Of a stretch of 64,000 nt of DNA, positions 8,223 through 16,252 are shown piece after piece (the stretch's first letter is position 1; each line of letters begins with the position of its first letter). The position numbers and the translations under genes were made by a program. This DNA comes from Actinomycetota bacterium. GTDB lineage: Bacteria; Actinomycetota; Acidimicrobiia; Acidimicrobiales; Acidimicrobilacustridaceae. The notes under the pieces were generated by a model. It made no database searches and had not been told where the DNA came from. It saw nothing but the letters and a program-made list of their open reading frames with translations. The DNA is taken from assembly GCA_016185305.1 (NCBI GenBank), contig JACPNV010000039.1:1-64000 (forward strand), written 5' to 3'.

Positions 8223-8495
8223 CTACCGCCAGTCGTCTTCTCGGTCGGCGCGGTCGGCGGCCTTGACCGTGTAGCCGATGACCATTGCCGGCGCGAGGAC
8301 GACGCTCCCGGCGACGAGCGTCCACGTGATCACCACGACCAACGGCGACGGGAAGCCGGTGGCGAGCGCGATGAAGAAGACCACGATCGCAACGCCGAGC
8401 AGTGCGTACCCGACGCGTTGCGCGAGCTTGGCGTAGCGGTCGATGAGCTGGCGGCGGGCCAGCACGGGATCCACGGGTCTTCGCTGCTCGCTCAC
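8223..8495 (-). CDS. Small two-TM membrane protein
   Basis: A 90-residue protein with two hydrophobic spans (about 30-50 and 54-76) and charged termini (RRPVDPVLARRQLIDRYAK; KAADRADREDDWR). Start GTG 8495 overlaps the stop of the upstream glycosyltransferase gene in a GTGA arrangement, which implies translational coupling. A GTG nine bases further upstream (8504) is an alternative. No family recognised. Confidence 0.65.
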   Translation of the reverse strand: MSEQRRPVDPVLARRQLIDRYAKLAQRVGYALLGVAIVVFFIALATGFPSPLVVVITWTLVAGSVVLAPAMVIGYTVKAADRADREDDWR

Positions 8496-9526
8496 GGCAA
8501 CCACCCCGCGGCGTCCAGAAGGCCGTGCAGCCGCTCGTCGAGGATCTCCAGCGAGAAGTGCTCGTGCGCCACCTTCTCATTGGTGTCGAGCATCGATTCG
8601 TCCGGGTCGCGCAACCACGCGACCAACGCATCGGTGCCGGTGTCGTCCGGCTCGAACCACCGGAAGCCCAGGGCGCGCAGTTCCTCCGCAACCGGATAGT
8701 GGCCGACCGACACCGGTCGCCGATGGATCGACGCTTCGATGGGCGGGTTGCCGAACCCCTCCCAGGCCGAAGGGAACAGCACTGCATCCGGTGCGGCATA
8801 GATGTCTGGACCGTGGAGGAGGGGATGACGGATCACGCGGCACGTCGCGCGATCCAAGATGCGGTCGAGCTCCGGTCCGTAGCCGTCTTCGGCGCCGCCC
8901 AACAACCAGTAGGTGGCGCCCGCGCGCTCGCACGCGCCGACGGCGCGCTCGATGTTCTTGCGTGGGATCGCCCGGACGGGATGGGCGAACAGCAGCTCGT
9001 CGGGCGCCACGTCGAGCAGTGCACGAGTGCCCGGGCGATCACCGGTCGCGGGGTCGGTATCGAAGCAGTTGTGGATCGTGACGGCGTCGATGCCGCGGGT
9101 CGCGAGCTCGGCTGCTGTGAGCTTGTTGATCGTGACGTGGCGCCACGCCTTGTCATCGGGAGGGAGCCCGGTGACGTGGGCGAGGTGCGGCCGTTGCCAC
9201 GCGGGATCGTGATGGTGAATGATCGCTGGCCGGTCGCGAAGGACGTCGGCCACCACGTGCGCAGCCGGTAGGTTCAGCGGGATCGTGCACAGGTTCTCGA
9301 CCACGACGAGGTCAGCGTCGCGCAGCGCCTCTTCGATCTCGCTGAAGGGCGGCGGCTCGATCGCGCCAAGGGCGAGGCCGGCGACGGTCCGGTCAACAGG
9401 ACCTTCACCCGCCACCGTCACGACGTCGAAGCCGAACCGCTCCAACGCCGCCGCCCACGAGCCGGCCACGATCGAAACGCCATCGGTCAAGCCGAGCCGG
9501 AACGAGACGATGGCGCACGTGGACAT
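8492..9526 (-). CDS. Glycosyltransferase family 4-like
   Basis: A 344-residue GT-B enzyme. The N-terminal domain starts with CAIVSFRLGLTDGVSIVAGSW, the sugar-acceptor loop common in GT4 members. The C-terminal donor domain has PVRAIPRKNIERAVGACERAG and the EX7E-like segment PSAWEGFGNPPIEASIHRRP. It would transfer a nucleotide-activated sugar. Its gene is divergent from the GH63-like glycosidase with only 20 bp between start codons, which points to joint control and perhaps a shared glycan or glycosylated compatible solute. The downstream two-TM gene is coupled to it by a 4-nt overlap. Confidence 0.85.
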   Translation of the reverse strand: MSTCAIVSFRLGLTDGVSIVAGSWAAALERFGFDVVTVAGEGPVDRTVAGLALGAIEPPPFSEIEEALRDADLVVVENLCTIPLNLPAAHVVADVLRDRPAIIHHHDPAWQRPHLAHVTGLPPDDKAWRHVTINKLTAAELATRGIDAVTIHNCFDTDPATGDRPGTRALLDVAPDELLFAHPVRAIPRKNIERAVGACERAGATYWLLGGAEDGYGPELDRILDRATCRVIRHPLLHGPDIYAAPDAVLFPSAWEGFGNPPIEASIHRRPVSVGHYPVAEELRALGFRWFEPDDTGTDALVAWLRDPDESMLDTNEKVAHEHFSLEILDERLHGLLDAAGWLP

Positions 9527-9546
9527 GGTGGGGGTTCACGGTACCG

Positions 9547-10719
9547 ATGGCTGATCCGGGGACGCCACTGCCTGGGCCGGCCGATCTCGAAGCGGTCGAC
9601 GAGCGCGCGCTGTCGATCATGACCGCGCACTGGCGCGAGCCGGGCTACACGGTTCCGAACCCCGACACCTACCCCGCGCAGTTCCTGTGGGACTCGTGCT
9701 TCCACGCCATCATCTGGGCGCATCTGGGAGAGCCGGAGCGCGCGTGCACCGAGTTGCGGAACCTGTTCGCCCACCAGGCCGATGATGGGTTCGTCGCCCA
9801 CATGACCTACTGGCATGACCCCGATCAGCACGCCGGCTTCTGGGGGCGTCGCTTCACGTCGTGCATCACCCAGCCGCCGATGTACGGCCACGCGCTCGCC
9901 GAACTGCACCGGCGGGGGATCGCGATCGACGACGACTTGCTCGACGCTGCCGAGCGGGGACTGCGGTTTCTGCATGAGCATCGGGGACGAGACGGCGTGG
10001 CCATCGTGCACCCGTGGGAGTCAGGATGCGACGACAGCCCTCGCTGGGACAACTGGTGCGCGGGCGAGTGGACGGCCCTTCGGTGGCGCGACGTGAAGGG
10101 CGAGTTGCTGGACGGCATCGAGCTCGATCCGGAGACGCGATCGCCGATCGGCAGCCGCGTGTTCGAGGTCGACGCGGCGGGCTTCGAAGCGCTGGTCGCG
10201 TTCAACGCCGATGAGCTGTGTGCGCTCGGTGGGTGGATGGCTGATCAGCTCGCCGCGGACGCCGCAGGAGCGCTCGACGATCGTTGGCAGAAGCGCGAGC
10301 GAACGTTTGCCGACCGCGCCCACATCGGAACTGCGTCGAAGGTTCGCACCCTCGAAGCGTTGCTACCCGTGCTGGCGACCAAACGCGAGCGGGTCGTGGC
10401 CGACGTGTTCTCACAACTTCGCGACCCGAACGCCTTCGGTTCGCCTTTCGGTCCGCCGAGCGTGCATCGCCAAGAGTCAGTCTTCGACGCGAGCGCGTAC
10501 TGGCGGGGCCCGACCTGGCCGCAGCTCATCTACCTCTTCTGGGTCGCAGCGCGCCGTCACGGCCGTACTGGCGACGCGGCGTTGCTGCGTGACCGTCTCA
10601 TCCGCGGTGCGATGCAGTCAGGCTTCGCCGAGTACTGGGACCCCGACACTGGTGCCGGTCACGGCGCCCGACCCCAGTCGTGGACTTGCCTCGCCGCGGT
10701 CGTGGCGGGTCAGCCGTGA
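9547..10719 (+). CDS. GH63/(alpha/alpha)6-barrel glycoside hydrolase-like protein
   Basis: A 390-residue (alpha/alpha)6-toroid enzyme. Signatures are QFLWDSCFHAIIWAHLGE near residue 45, HPWESGCDDSPRWDNW near 155 with a candidate acid Asp, and the late YWRGPTWPQLIYLFW and EYWDPDTGAGHGARPQSWT segments. These resemble GH63 glucosylglycerate/mannosylglycerate hydrolases and related trehalase-like enzymes. The specificity is inferred only from motif similarity. ATG 9547 leaves a 20-bp intergenic space to the divergent glycosyltransferase, so the true start could be slightly downstream. The 3' end overlaps the convergent neighbour by 10 nt. Confidence 0.75.
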   Translation: MADPGTPLPGPADLEAVDERALSIMTAHWREPGYTVPNPDTYPAQFLWDSCFHAIIWAHLGEPERACTELRNLFAHQADDGFVAHMTYWHDPDQHAGFWGRRFTSCITQPPMYGHALAELHRRGIAIDDDLLDAAERGLRFLHEHRGRDGVAIVHPWESGCDDSPRWDNWCAGEWTALRWRDVKGELLDGIELDPETRSPIGSRVFEVDAAGFEALVAFNADELCALGGWMADQLAADAAGALDDRWQKRERTFADRAHIGTASKVRTLEALLPVLATKRERVVADVFSQLRDPNAFGSPFGPPSVHRQESVFDASAYWRGPTWPQLIYLFWVAARRHGRTGDAALLRDRLIRGAMQSGFAEYWDPDTGAGHGARPQSWTCLAAVVAGQP

Positions 10720-11561
10720 TGGGCGGGGCGGGGGGAAGCGGCCAACCGGTCACTGGCCGCTGGCTCTTTTGGGGTGTCCCACTCTTCGCCGGTGGGGGCG
10801 GGCGGCTCGTAGGTCGCCCGGCGTTGACCTGACGAGGCGATCGTGCCGTCGTTCTCGGTCTTCGTGAGCCGGACCTCCGCGGTCGGGTCGGTGGTGAGCG
10901 CGATCGTGTTGCGCGGGTCGGGAACGACTTCGAGGATCGACGCGAGGGCGGCTTCGGCACCCTTCGGGAGCACCTTCTGGGGTGGCGGCTCGTCTTGCGC
11001 CGGTTGCGCCGCCTTCGGTGGGTCGTCGTGGTCAGGCTGGCGCCGCAGGTCGATCTCGGCGATCTCGGCCTTCACGTCCGCATCGGCGGGATCGTCGCCC
11101 GGGAGACCGTCGTCGGTCGAGCTGTCGGTTGTGACCGATTCGGTGTCGCTCGTTTTCGCCCCGGCCGACGGCATCGGTTCGGCGCGGTGCTCGGTGCTCG
11201 CGGTCGTCGCGCTCTTGGCCTCGTTCACCGTCACCGGTTCAGGCTCGGCCCGCCGCGCCGGGAGCACCGTCTCCAGCGGTTGGACCCTCTTTGCCGCCGT
11301 CGAGCCCTTCCATGGGATGCCGTCCGATGTTCGCGACGTCACGACAGCCACCGCTGCCGAGGGCACCTCGTTCTCCTCGGTCACCGCTTCGTCGATCAGC
11401 GGCTTCTCGGCCCGGTTCCTCTTCTCTTCGACCGCGGCCTGAACTTCTTCGTACTTCTGCAAGTACCGGCGATCGACCCACGCCACGAGGACAAGAAGGC
11501 CGAAGCCCAGAGCGAGGGCGGCAACACCGTTCACGAGGTTGATCTCCGTCTCGGCAAGCAT
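10710..11561 (-). CDS. Single-TM protein with long disordered acidic tail
   Basis: From ATG 11561 the protein has 283 residues: one membrane segment at about residues 11-30 (NGVAALALGFGLLVLVAWVD), a basic and coiled segment (RRYLQKYEEVQAAVEEKRNRAEK), then about 200 residues rich in Ala, Pro, Thr, Glu and Asp without recognisable domains. An upstream in-frame ATG at 11666 would add 35 residues of Pro/Arg-rich sequence unlikely to precede a membrane anchor. Function unknown. It converges on the GH63-like gene. Confidence 0.6.
   Translation of the reverse strand: MLAETEINLVNGVAALALGFGLLVLVAWVDRRYLQKYEEVQAAVEEKRNRAEKPLIDEAVTEENEVPSAAVAVVTSRTSDGIPWKGSTAAKRVQPLETVLPARRAEPEPVTVNEAKSATTASTEHRAEPMPSAGAKTSDTESVTTDSSTDDGLPGDDPADADVKAEIAEIDLRRQPDHDDPPKAAQPAQDEPPPQKVLPKGAEAALASILEVVPDPRNTIALTTDPTAEVRLTKTENDGTIASSGQRRATYEPPAPTGEEWDTPKEPAASDRLAASPRPAHHG
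10737..10761. terminator. 8-bp stem hairpin followed by GGCTCTTTT
   Basis: AGCGGCCA and TGGCCGCT flank a 9-nt loop and are followed by a short T-run (10767-10770) on the plus strand, 18 nt after the GH63-like stop. It fits a rho-independent terminator for that gene, although it also lies inside the 3' coding end of the convergent gene. Confidence 0.5.
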
Positions 11562-11740
11562 CGGGGAAAAACGGTAGGCGAGGCCCTGTCTCGGCTGGTG
11601 GACCCACCCGTGCGGGCGCGGCGCCGGCACGCGAGGCGAGAGACGGGGGTGCCCGAACTCTTGCACAGCTCACTGCGTCCGGGCACATCTGCAGGTGGTG
11701 GTGGCCGTCCGAGCGTGCGGCTTCGGTCCCCCGCACCGGG

Positions 11741-11753
11741 TAGTTTTCGCCCG
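11741..11753 (+). promoter_or_regulatory. -10 TAGTTT with 7-nt spacer to ATG (leaderless promoter)
   Basis: TAGTTT at 11741-11746 is followed by seven bases and then the ATG of the crotonase gene at 11754. There is no ribosome-binding site. The geometry predicts transcription starting at or next to the start codon. Confidence 0.5.
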
Positions 11754-12557
11754 ATGTCGGAGGCCGCGGCCACGCCGGCCGCCGAGGTGCTCTATGAGTG
11801 CAACGACGGCGGGTTCGCAACCATCACCATCAACCGCCCCGAGCGGCGCAACGCGCTGTCATGGGGCGTGGTCGGCGAGCTGAGGCGCCGCATCGCCGAA
11901 GCCAGAGCCGATCCTGCGGTGCGGGTCGTCATCCTGACCGGCGCGGGCGAGAAGGCGTTCTGCGCGGGTGCCGACCTCGGAGGGATGGCCGCCGGCGCCG
12001 GTTATCTGGATCTCCACGAAGGCCGGGGCGAGCTGGCCGAGTTGTTCCACGAGCTCTGGGCGCTCGGGAAGCCGACGGTGGCGCGCGTGCGCGGGTATGC
12101 GCTCGGCGGGGGGTTCGGGCTGGCACTTGCATGCGATCTCGTGGTGGCGTCGGATGACGCGCAGTTCGGGACGCCCGAGATCAACGTCGGCGTGTGGCCC
12201 TACATCATCACGGTCCCGATGGTGCGCTCGATGGCGCCGAAGAAGGCACTCGAGCTGATGATGACGGGCCGCCGGGTCAACGCCGAGGAAGGCGAGCGCA
12301 TCGGGTTCGTCACGAAGACCGTGCCGGCGAGCCAGCTCGATGCCGAGGTCGTCGCGCTTGCCACGCAGCTCGCGTCGAAGTCCCCCGCGATCATGAAGCT
12401 CGGGCGCGACTCCTTCTACCGGGTTTGGGACGAAGCAGCCGCCGAAGCCCTCCCGTTGCTGCACGCGATGCTCACGCTGACGACCGGCACCGAAGACTCG
12501 AAGGAAGGCATCACCGCGTTCCTCGAGAAGCGCGATCCGAACTGGACCGGTCGATGA
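11754..12557 (+). CDS. Enoyl-CoA hydratase/isomerase family protein (crotonase)
   Basis: A 267-residue crotonase-fold protein acting on acyl-CoA thioesters. Oxyanion-hole motifs are FCAGADLGG and GYALGGGFGLALACDL. Of the two catalytic glutamates of hydratases, the second is kept (TPEINVGVWP), while the first position (GGGxE) is Gly, so true hydration is doubtful and isomerase or another crotonase chemistry is possible. The ATG at 11754 follows a -10-like TAGTTT by 7 nt. The next gene starts within its stop codon (ATGA), so the two crotonases are co-translated. Confidence 0.88.
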   Translation: MSEAAATPAAEVLYECNDGGFATITINRPERRNALSWGVVGELRRRIAEARADPAVRVVILTGAGEKAFCAGADLGGMAAGAGYLDLHEGRGELAELFHELWALGKPTVARVRGYALGGGFGLALACDLVVASDDAQFGTPEINVGVWPYIITVPMVRSMAPKKALELMMTGRRVNAEEGERIGFVTKTVPASQLDAEVVALATQLASKSPAIMKLGRDSFYRVWDEAAAEALPLLHAMLTLTTGTEDSKEGITAFLEKRDPNWTGR

Positions 12558-13291
12558 CCGCAGTGCGCTGCGACGATCGCGGGCCGCTCACCGTCGTCAC
12601 CATCGACCGCCCCGACCGCCGCAACGCCGTCGATCTCAAGACGTTGCTCGCGCTCGAAGCGGCGATCGACGCGGCCCGCGCCGACGCCGACAGGCGCGTG
12701 CTCGTGCTCACCGGCTCGCAAGGTCACTTCTGTGCCGGCGCCGATCTGTCCGGCGTCGAGGACACCACCTTCGTCGACACGTTGGGTCGCGTTCTCAATG
12801 GGTTGCGTACGGCTCGTTTCCCGACGATGGCGGCCATCGAAGGAGCGGCGCTCGGCGCCGGCACCCAACTCGCGGTCGCCTGCGATCTTCGCGTCGCAGC
12901 GAGCGATGCCACCTTCGGCATCCCGGCCGCCAAGCTCGGCCTCATGGTCGACCAGTGGACCATCCGTCGGATGGTCGACGTCCTCGGCCAAGGCCCGGCG
13001 CGATCGATGTTGCTCGCCGCCGACACGATCAGCGGCGAGCGCGCCTTCGAGCTCGGTCTGGTGCAGCGGCTGGGCGGGCTCGATCTCGCTCTGGAGTGGG
13101 CGCACATCATCGCGACGCTCGCGCCGCTCACGATCGAGGGCCACAAGATCGGGCTCAACGAGACCGAGGAGATCCCGCCGACGACGCCGCAGTACCAAGC
13201 CGCGTTCGCGCGAGCGTGGACGAGCAACGATCTGCAAGAGGGGCTGGCGTCGTTCCGCGAGCGCCGGCCGGCGAAGTTCTGCGGCGACTGA
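12554..13291 (+). CDS. Crotonase-fold protein lacking both catalytic glutamates
   Basis: A 245-residue crotonase. FCAGADLSG and GAALGAGTQLAVACDLRVA provide the CoA-binding and oxyanion elements. The two glutamates used by enoyl-CoA hydratase are replaced: Gln in GAGTQ, Ala in IPAAKLG. It therefore probably does not hydrate enoyl-CoAs. It may be a structural partner of the upstream crotonase or catalyse another reaction. It is coupled to that gene by a 4-nt ATGA overlap. Family membership is certain, chemistry is not. Confidence 0.85.
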   Translation: MTAVRCDDRGPLTVVTIDRPDRRNAVDLKTLLALEAAIDAARADADRRVLVLTGSQGHFCAGADLSGVEDTTFVDTLGRVLNGLRTARFPTMAAIEGAALGAGTQLAVACDLRVAASDATFGIPAAKLGLMVDQWTIRRMVDVLGQGPARSMLLAADTISGERAFELGLVQRLGGLDLALEWAHIIATLAPLTIEGHKIGLNETEEIPPTTPQYQAAFARAWTSNDLQEGLASFRERRPAKFCGD

Positions 13292-13358
13292 CCTATGTCG
13301 CTGGAGCCACCGCCGGCACGTCGAGTGCGGTGCGGGCGGACGCAGGTCGATCGGCGGG

Positions 13359-13408
13359 CTGGGCCGTCGGGCGCGTCGTTTCCGGCGCGTTGGTTGGCCC
13401 AGTTGGGA
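13359..13408. repeat. Dispersed GC-rich ~50-bp repeat, copy 2
   Basis: Same element as at 8170 and 38318. Here a 7-bp outer stem (CTGGGCC/GGCCCAG, 13359-13365 and 13396-13402) is intact. It sits between two convergent genes (stops at 13291 and 13427), where it could act as a bidirectional transcription terminator. Confidence 0.6.
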
Positions 13409-13426
13409 GCGATTGACGGGACCGGC

Positions 13427-15004
13427 TCAGAGCCAGCCGCCGATGGCCGCCTGTTCGTGCTCCATCACCGCTCGCACACCCGCGGGCGTGGTCGGGCCGA
13501 GGGTGTAGTTGCCCTCGCCCGACCGCTGGTACGCGATCGTGCGGGCCTTCTCCATGTCGGCCGGGTCGATGCGACACGTCGTGGTGATCGGGTCGACGCC
13601 ATAGAGCCGCGACGAGTTGAGACCGAAGATCTTGGCCTTGATCTTCGGCGTGAGCGCGGGATAGCCGAACTTCTCTTGGAGCTCGCGGCTGATCTCGAAG
13701 GTGCGGAACGCCTGGATCTGATCCTGCGGCGAGCCGTACCAGATCGAGTCGGTGCCCCAGCAGACGTTGTTCTCGCCGAACGCGACGAGCAGCTTGCCGA
13801 TGACGTGCGCGGCCTGGGTCGGCGAGCCCATCAGGAGCCGCCACGTCGAGCCGAGCTCCGCGTAGACGTGCTCGCCCGGGCCGATGCCCGCCTTCTTGAC
13901 CGAGGTGATCAAGCGGTTGACACCCCAGTTGTCGCCCTCGGCGTAGGGGCCTTCGGGCTTGCTGCCTTGCACGTCGAACCCGGAGTGGTAGATCACGAAG
14001 TTGAGATCGCGGTGGCGCGCGGCGGCGGGGCCGACGTCGACCGGATCGGCGAAGGGCGACCCGTTGCCGAACCCCTTGTGGACGCACACCCGGTTCGGTC
14101 CGAGCTCTTTGGCCTTGAGGAGGAAGGCTTCACCGACCTGGGGTGCGCCGGCATCGTGGTCGTCGAGCCACCAACCCGGCCCGCCGGCGTGGGTGTAGGT
14201 CTTCCACGCCATGACGGGCGCGTTCGCTCGCAGCTGCTCCATGTTGGCCTGGAGCCCCTCCACCCCGCCGTTCGATGGGTGGGCCTCGCCCTGCATCAGC
14301 AGCCGCTTGTCGCGGCACGCGGCTTCGGCTGCCACCACCGTCTTCTTCATCACGTCGGGGTTGAGGGGGCCGCCGGCGAAGGGGAGCGCGGACAGCACGA
14401 CCAGGTTGGTGTCGCTCTTCGAGTACACCAGGTCGAGGTACTTCTCCATCGTGAAGCAGTTGCGGGGATCGCCGTTGGCGTCGGCGCAGTTCTGCTGCGG
14501 GAACATCCGGCTCAACCCGAGGTCGGGGATGCTCTGGTTGCCGTCGAGGAAGTGCGTCTGCACGTCCATGATGAACTCGTTGCCGCCGAGCGCGGCGACA
14601 GCCGCGTCGGGGTCGGTCGCCGCTTCGGGCGGGACGTTGTAGGTGCCGCCGGGCGTTGACCCCGTTGAGCCGCTGGGACCGCCGGATGTGGCGCCCGGCC
14701 CCACCGACTGGGCGGCCTCCTTCGAGCACGCGGCCAGCGCGAGGAGGGTGGTGGCCGCGCCCATCGACGTCATCAGGAACTGCCGCCGCGACATGCCGAG
14801 CCGGCGGGCGTGGCGTTCTGCATCGTCGCGCGCTCGCTTGATGGCCTCGCGCACGACCGGTGTCGGTGCCGGCGGGAGGAACTCGCCGTTCGAGCACCGG
14901 TTCAGCTTGATGGGAAGCCCCGGATAGTCGTCGTCGGACCGTCGCGCCAACGCGTCACCCCCTGCTGGATGGCCTTCGTGACCGTCGTCACCGCAGTATT
15001 GCAT
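13427..15004 (-). CDS. Tat-exported amidohydrolase family 2 protein
   Basis: A 525-residue protein. About 68 residues precede a twin-arginine signal (GMSRRQFLMTSMGAATTLLALAACSK), which also has a lipobox-like LAAC, so the mature enzyme may be a surface lipoprotein. The catalytic part has the amidohydrolase-2 layout: FIMDVQTHFLDG early, then GEAHPSNGG, VCVHKGFG, FVIYHSGFD and NVCWGTDSIWYGSP, ending with KAKIFGLNSSRLYG. Its metal ligands differ from the usual HxH (QTH here). Substrate unknown. Start ATG 15004 gives an unusually long N-region for a Tat signal, but this N-region is itself well ordered (PIKLNRCSNGEFLPP). Confidence 0.8.
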   Translation of the reverse strand: MQYCGDDGHEGHPAGGDALARRSDDDYPGLPIKLNRCSNGEFLPPAPTPVVREAIKRARDDAERHARRLGMSRRQFLMTSMGAATTLLALAACSKEAAQSVGPGATSGGPSGSTGSTPGGTYNVPPEAATDPDAAVAALGGNEFIMDVQTHFLDGNQSIPDLGLSRMFPQQNCADANGDPRNCFTMEKYLDLVYSKSDTNLVVLSALPFAGGPLNPDVMKKTVVAAEAACRDKRLLMQGEAHPSNGGVEGLQANMEQLRANAPVMAWKTYTHAGGPGWWLDDHDAGAPQVGEAFLLKAKELGPNRVCVHKGFGNGSPFADPVDVGPAAARHRDLNFVIYHSGFDVQGSKPEGPYAEGDNWGVNRLITSVKKAGIGPGEHVYAELGSTWRLLMGSPTQAAHVIGKLLVAFGENNVCWGTDSIWYGSPQDQIQAFRTFEISRELQEKFGYPALTPKIKAKIFGLNSSRLYGVDPITTTCRIDPADMEKARTIAYQRSGEGNYTLGPTTPAGVRAVMEHEQAAIGGWL

Positions 15005-15150
15005 CGGCTGTGTAGGGTTTTCGTTCGTCGCGGCTGGCGGCCGCGAACTTGGCCTGGACGGTTCGAGCGCCGCGTCGCGAGCGGCGAACGGGTGGTGCTG
15101 TTAGCGTGCGTGCCCGTCCAAGAACCGTTGGAGAGGCAGGAGGATGCGTC

Positions 15151-15678
15151 ATGTCCGTCGTGATCATCGTGCTCGTCGCTGTCGTAGCGATCGTCGTCAT
15201 CGCGGGTCTCGCGCTCAGCCCCCTCCTCAACAAGAAGGGCGATGCTGCGGTCGCGCGAGCGAAAGAGATCGTGGGCGAGTCAAGGGTGAAGGCGATCGAG
15301 CCGAAGGCGGTGGGCATGGGCACCGAACCGTCCGAAGCGGGCGGTCTGCTCGGACTTGGTTGCCTGGTGGCGTCCGACGACAAGGTCGCGTTCGTCACGT
15401 GGCAGCCGATCGACGAGTTCACCATCGATCGGTCCAAGGTGGGCAAGGTCGAGGCCGCGGCGGACGACCCGGCGGCGGTGCAGAAGACCACCATCGAGAT
15501 CACGTACACGGCTGACAACGGCGAGGATGCCATCGCCCGGTGGCGCCTCGGCGGAGACCTCGTCGAGTGGCTGAACGTGCTCGGGTATGACTGGGGCCCC
15601 GAAGGCCCGCCCATGACCGAGTCGCCCGACTCCGGTGCCAGTGGATCGCCGGACGCGCCTGACTCCTCCGACGGCTGA
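15151..15678 (+). CDS. Membrane-anchored protein of unknown function
   Basis: A 175-residue protein with one N-terminal membrane segment (SVVIIVLVAVVAIVVIAGLAL, residues 2-22) followed by a soluble alpha/beta domain and an Asp/Ser/Pro-rich tail. AGGAGG lies 9 nt before ATG 15151. It is followed after 38 nt by another single-TM protein on the same strand, so both may form a small envelope operon. No family assigned. Confidence 0.75.
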   Translation: MSVVIIVLVAVVAIVVIAGLALSPLLNKKGDAAVARAKEIVGESRVKAIEPKAVGMGTEPSEAGGLLGLGCLVASDDKVAFVTWQPIDEFTIDRSKVGKVEAAADDPAAVQKTTIEITYTADNGEDAIARWRLGGDLVEWLNVLGYDWGPEGPPMTESPDSGASGSPDAPDSSDG

Positions 15679-15716
15679 CACTCGCCCTCGGCGGCCCGAT
15701 CGGCGCTCGACGGCCC

Positions 15717-16238
15717 ATGAGCGAAGAACAGAGGCTCCTCGCCGCCGCGGCCGCGATCGTCGGGCTTCTCGCCTTCTGGTTCGGGTGGATGGCCGTCCGC
15801 GCGGTTCGGAACCGCCGCCCGCACGGCAAGGCGGTGACCCGCGCCGCGCAGCAGATCCGCGAGCTCGACGCGACGGTCCGGCCCGACCAGCTCGACCTGA
15901 CCGAGCACGTCGCCTGGCTCGTGGCGTGCGAACCGCGGTGGGAAGGCGTGGCTGATGTCGTCGGGAGGCGGGGCTACCTGGCACTCACGCGCACCCACCT
16001 CATCTTCGTGCCGTACCACCGCGCCGAACCCGTCGTGCTCGATCGCGATCACCTGGTTGGGCCGCGGAGCAAGTACAAGAAGGTGTGGACCAAGGCACGC
16101 GGATCGTTCACCCTCGACTACGCGCCGTCAGAGGCTCAGCCCGAGCCGCACGCCATCTCGTTCAAGGTCCGCCAGCCCTACACCTGGCTCTACAAGTTCG
16201 GGTTCCGCAGCGGCTTGGCGGATGACCCCTTCTCGTGA
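15717..16238 (+). CDS. Single-TM protein with PH/GRAM-like domain
   Basis: A 173-residue protein. Residues about 7-29 form a membrane span, then a positively charged linker (RNRRPHGK) and a domain containing RRGYLALTRTHLIFVPYHRAEPVVLDRDHLVG. The pattern of a conserved strand pair followed by 'v.l..i....' is typical of bacterial PH/GRAM domains. Probably a cytoplasmic domain anchored to the membrane. Role unknown. Confidence 0.65.
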   Translation: MSEEQRLLAAAAAIVGLLAFWFGWMAVRAVRNRRPHGKAVTRAAQQIRELDATVRPDQLDLTEHVAWLVACEPRWEGVADVVGRRGYLALTRTHLIFVPYHRAEPVVLDRDHLVGPRSKYKKVWTKARGSFTLDYAPSEAQPEPHAISFKVRQPYTWLYKFGFRSGLADDPFS

Positions 16239-16252
16239 ACGGTGTGGTCGCT

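Noticed and set aside
10995-11753. N-terminal extension of the first crotonase back to 10995
   Set aside because: The extra 253 residues are Arg-rich shadow sequence of the minus-strand TM protein; ATG 11754 has a fitting -10 and a normal family N-terminus.
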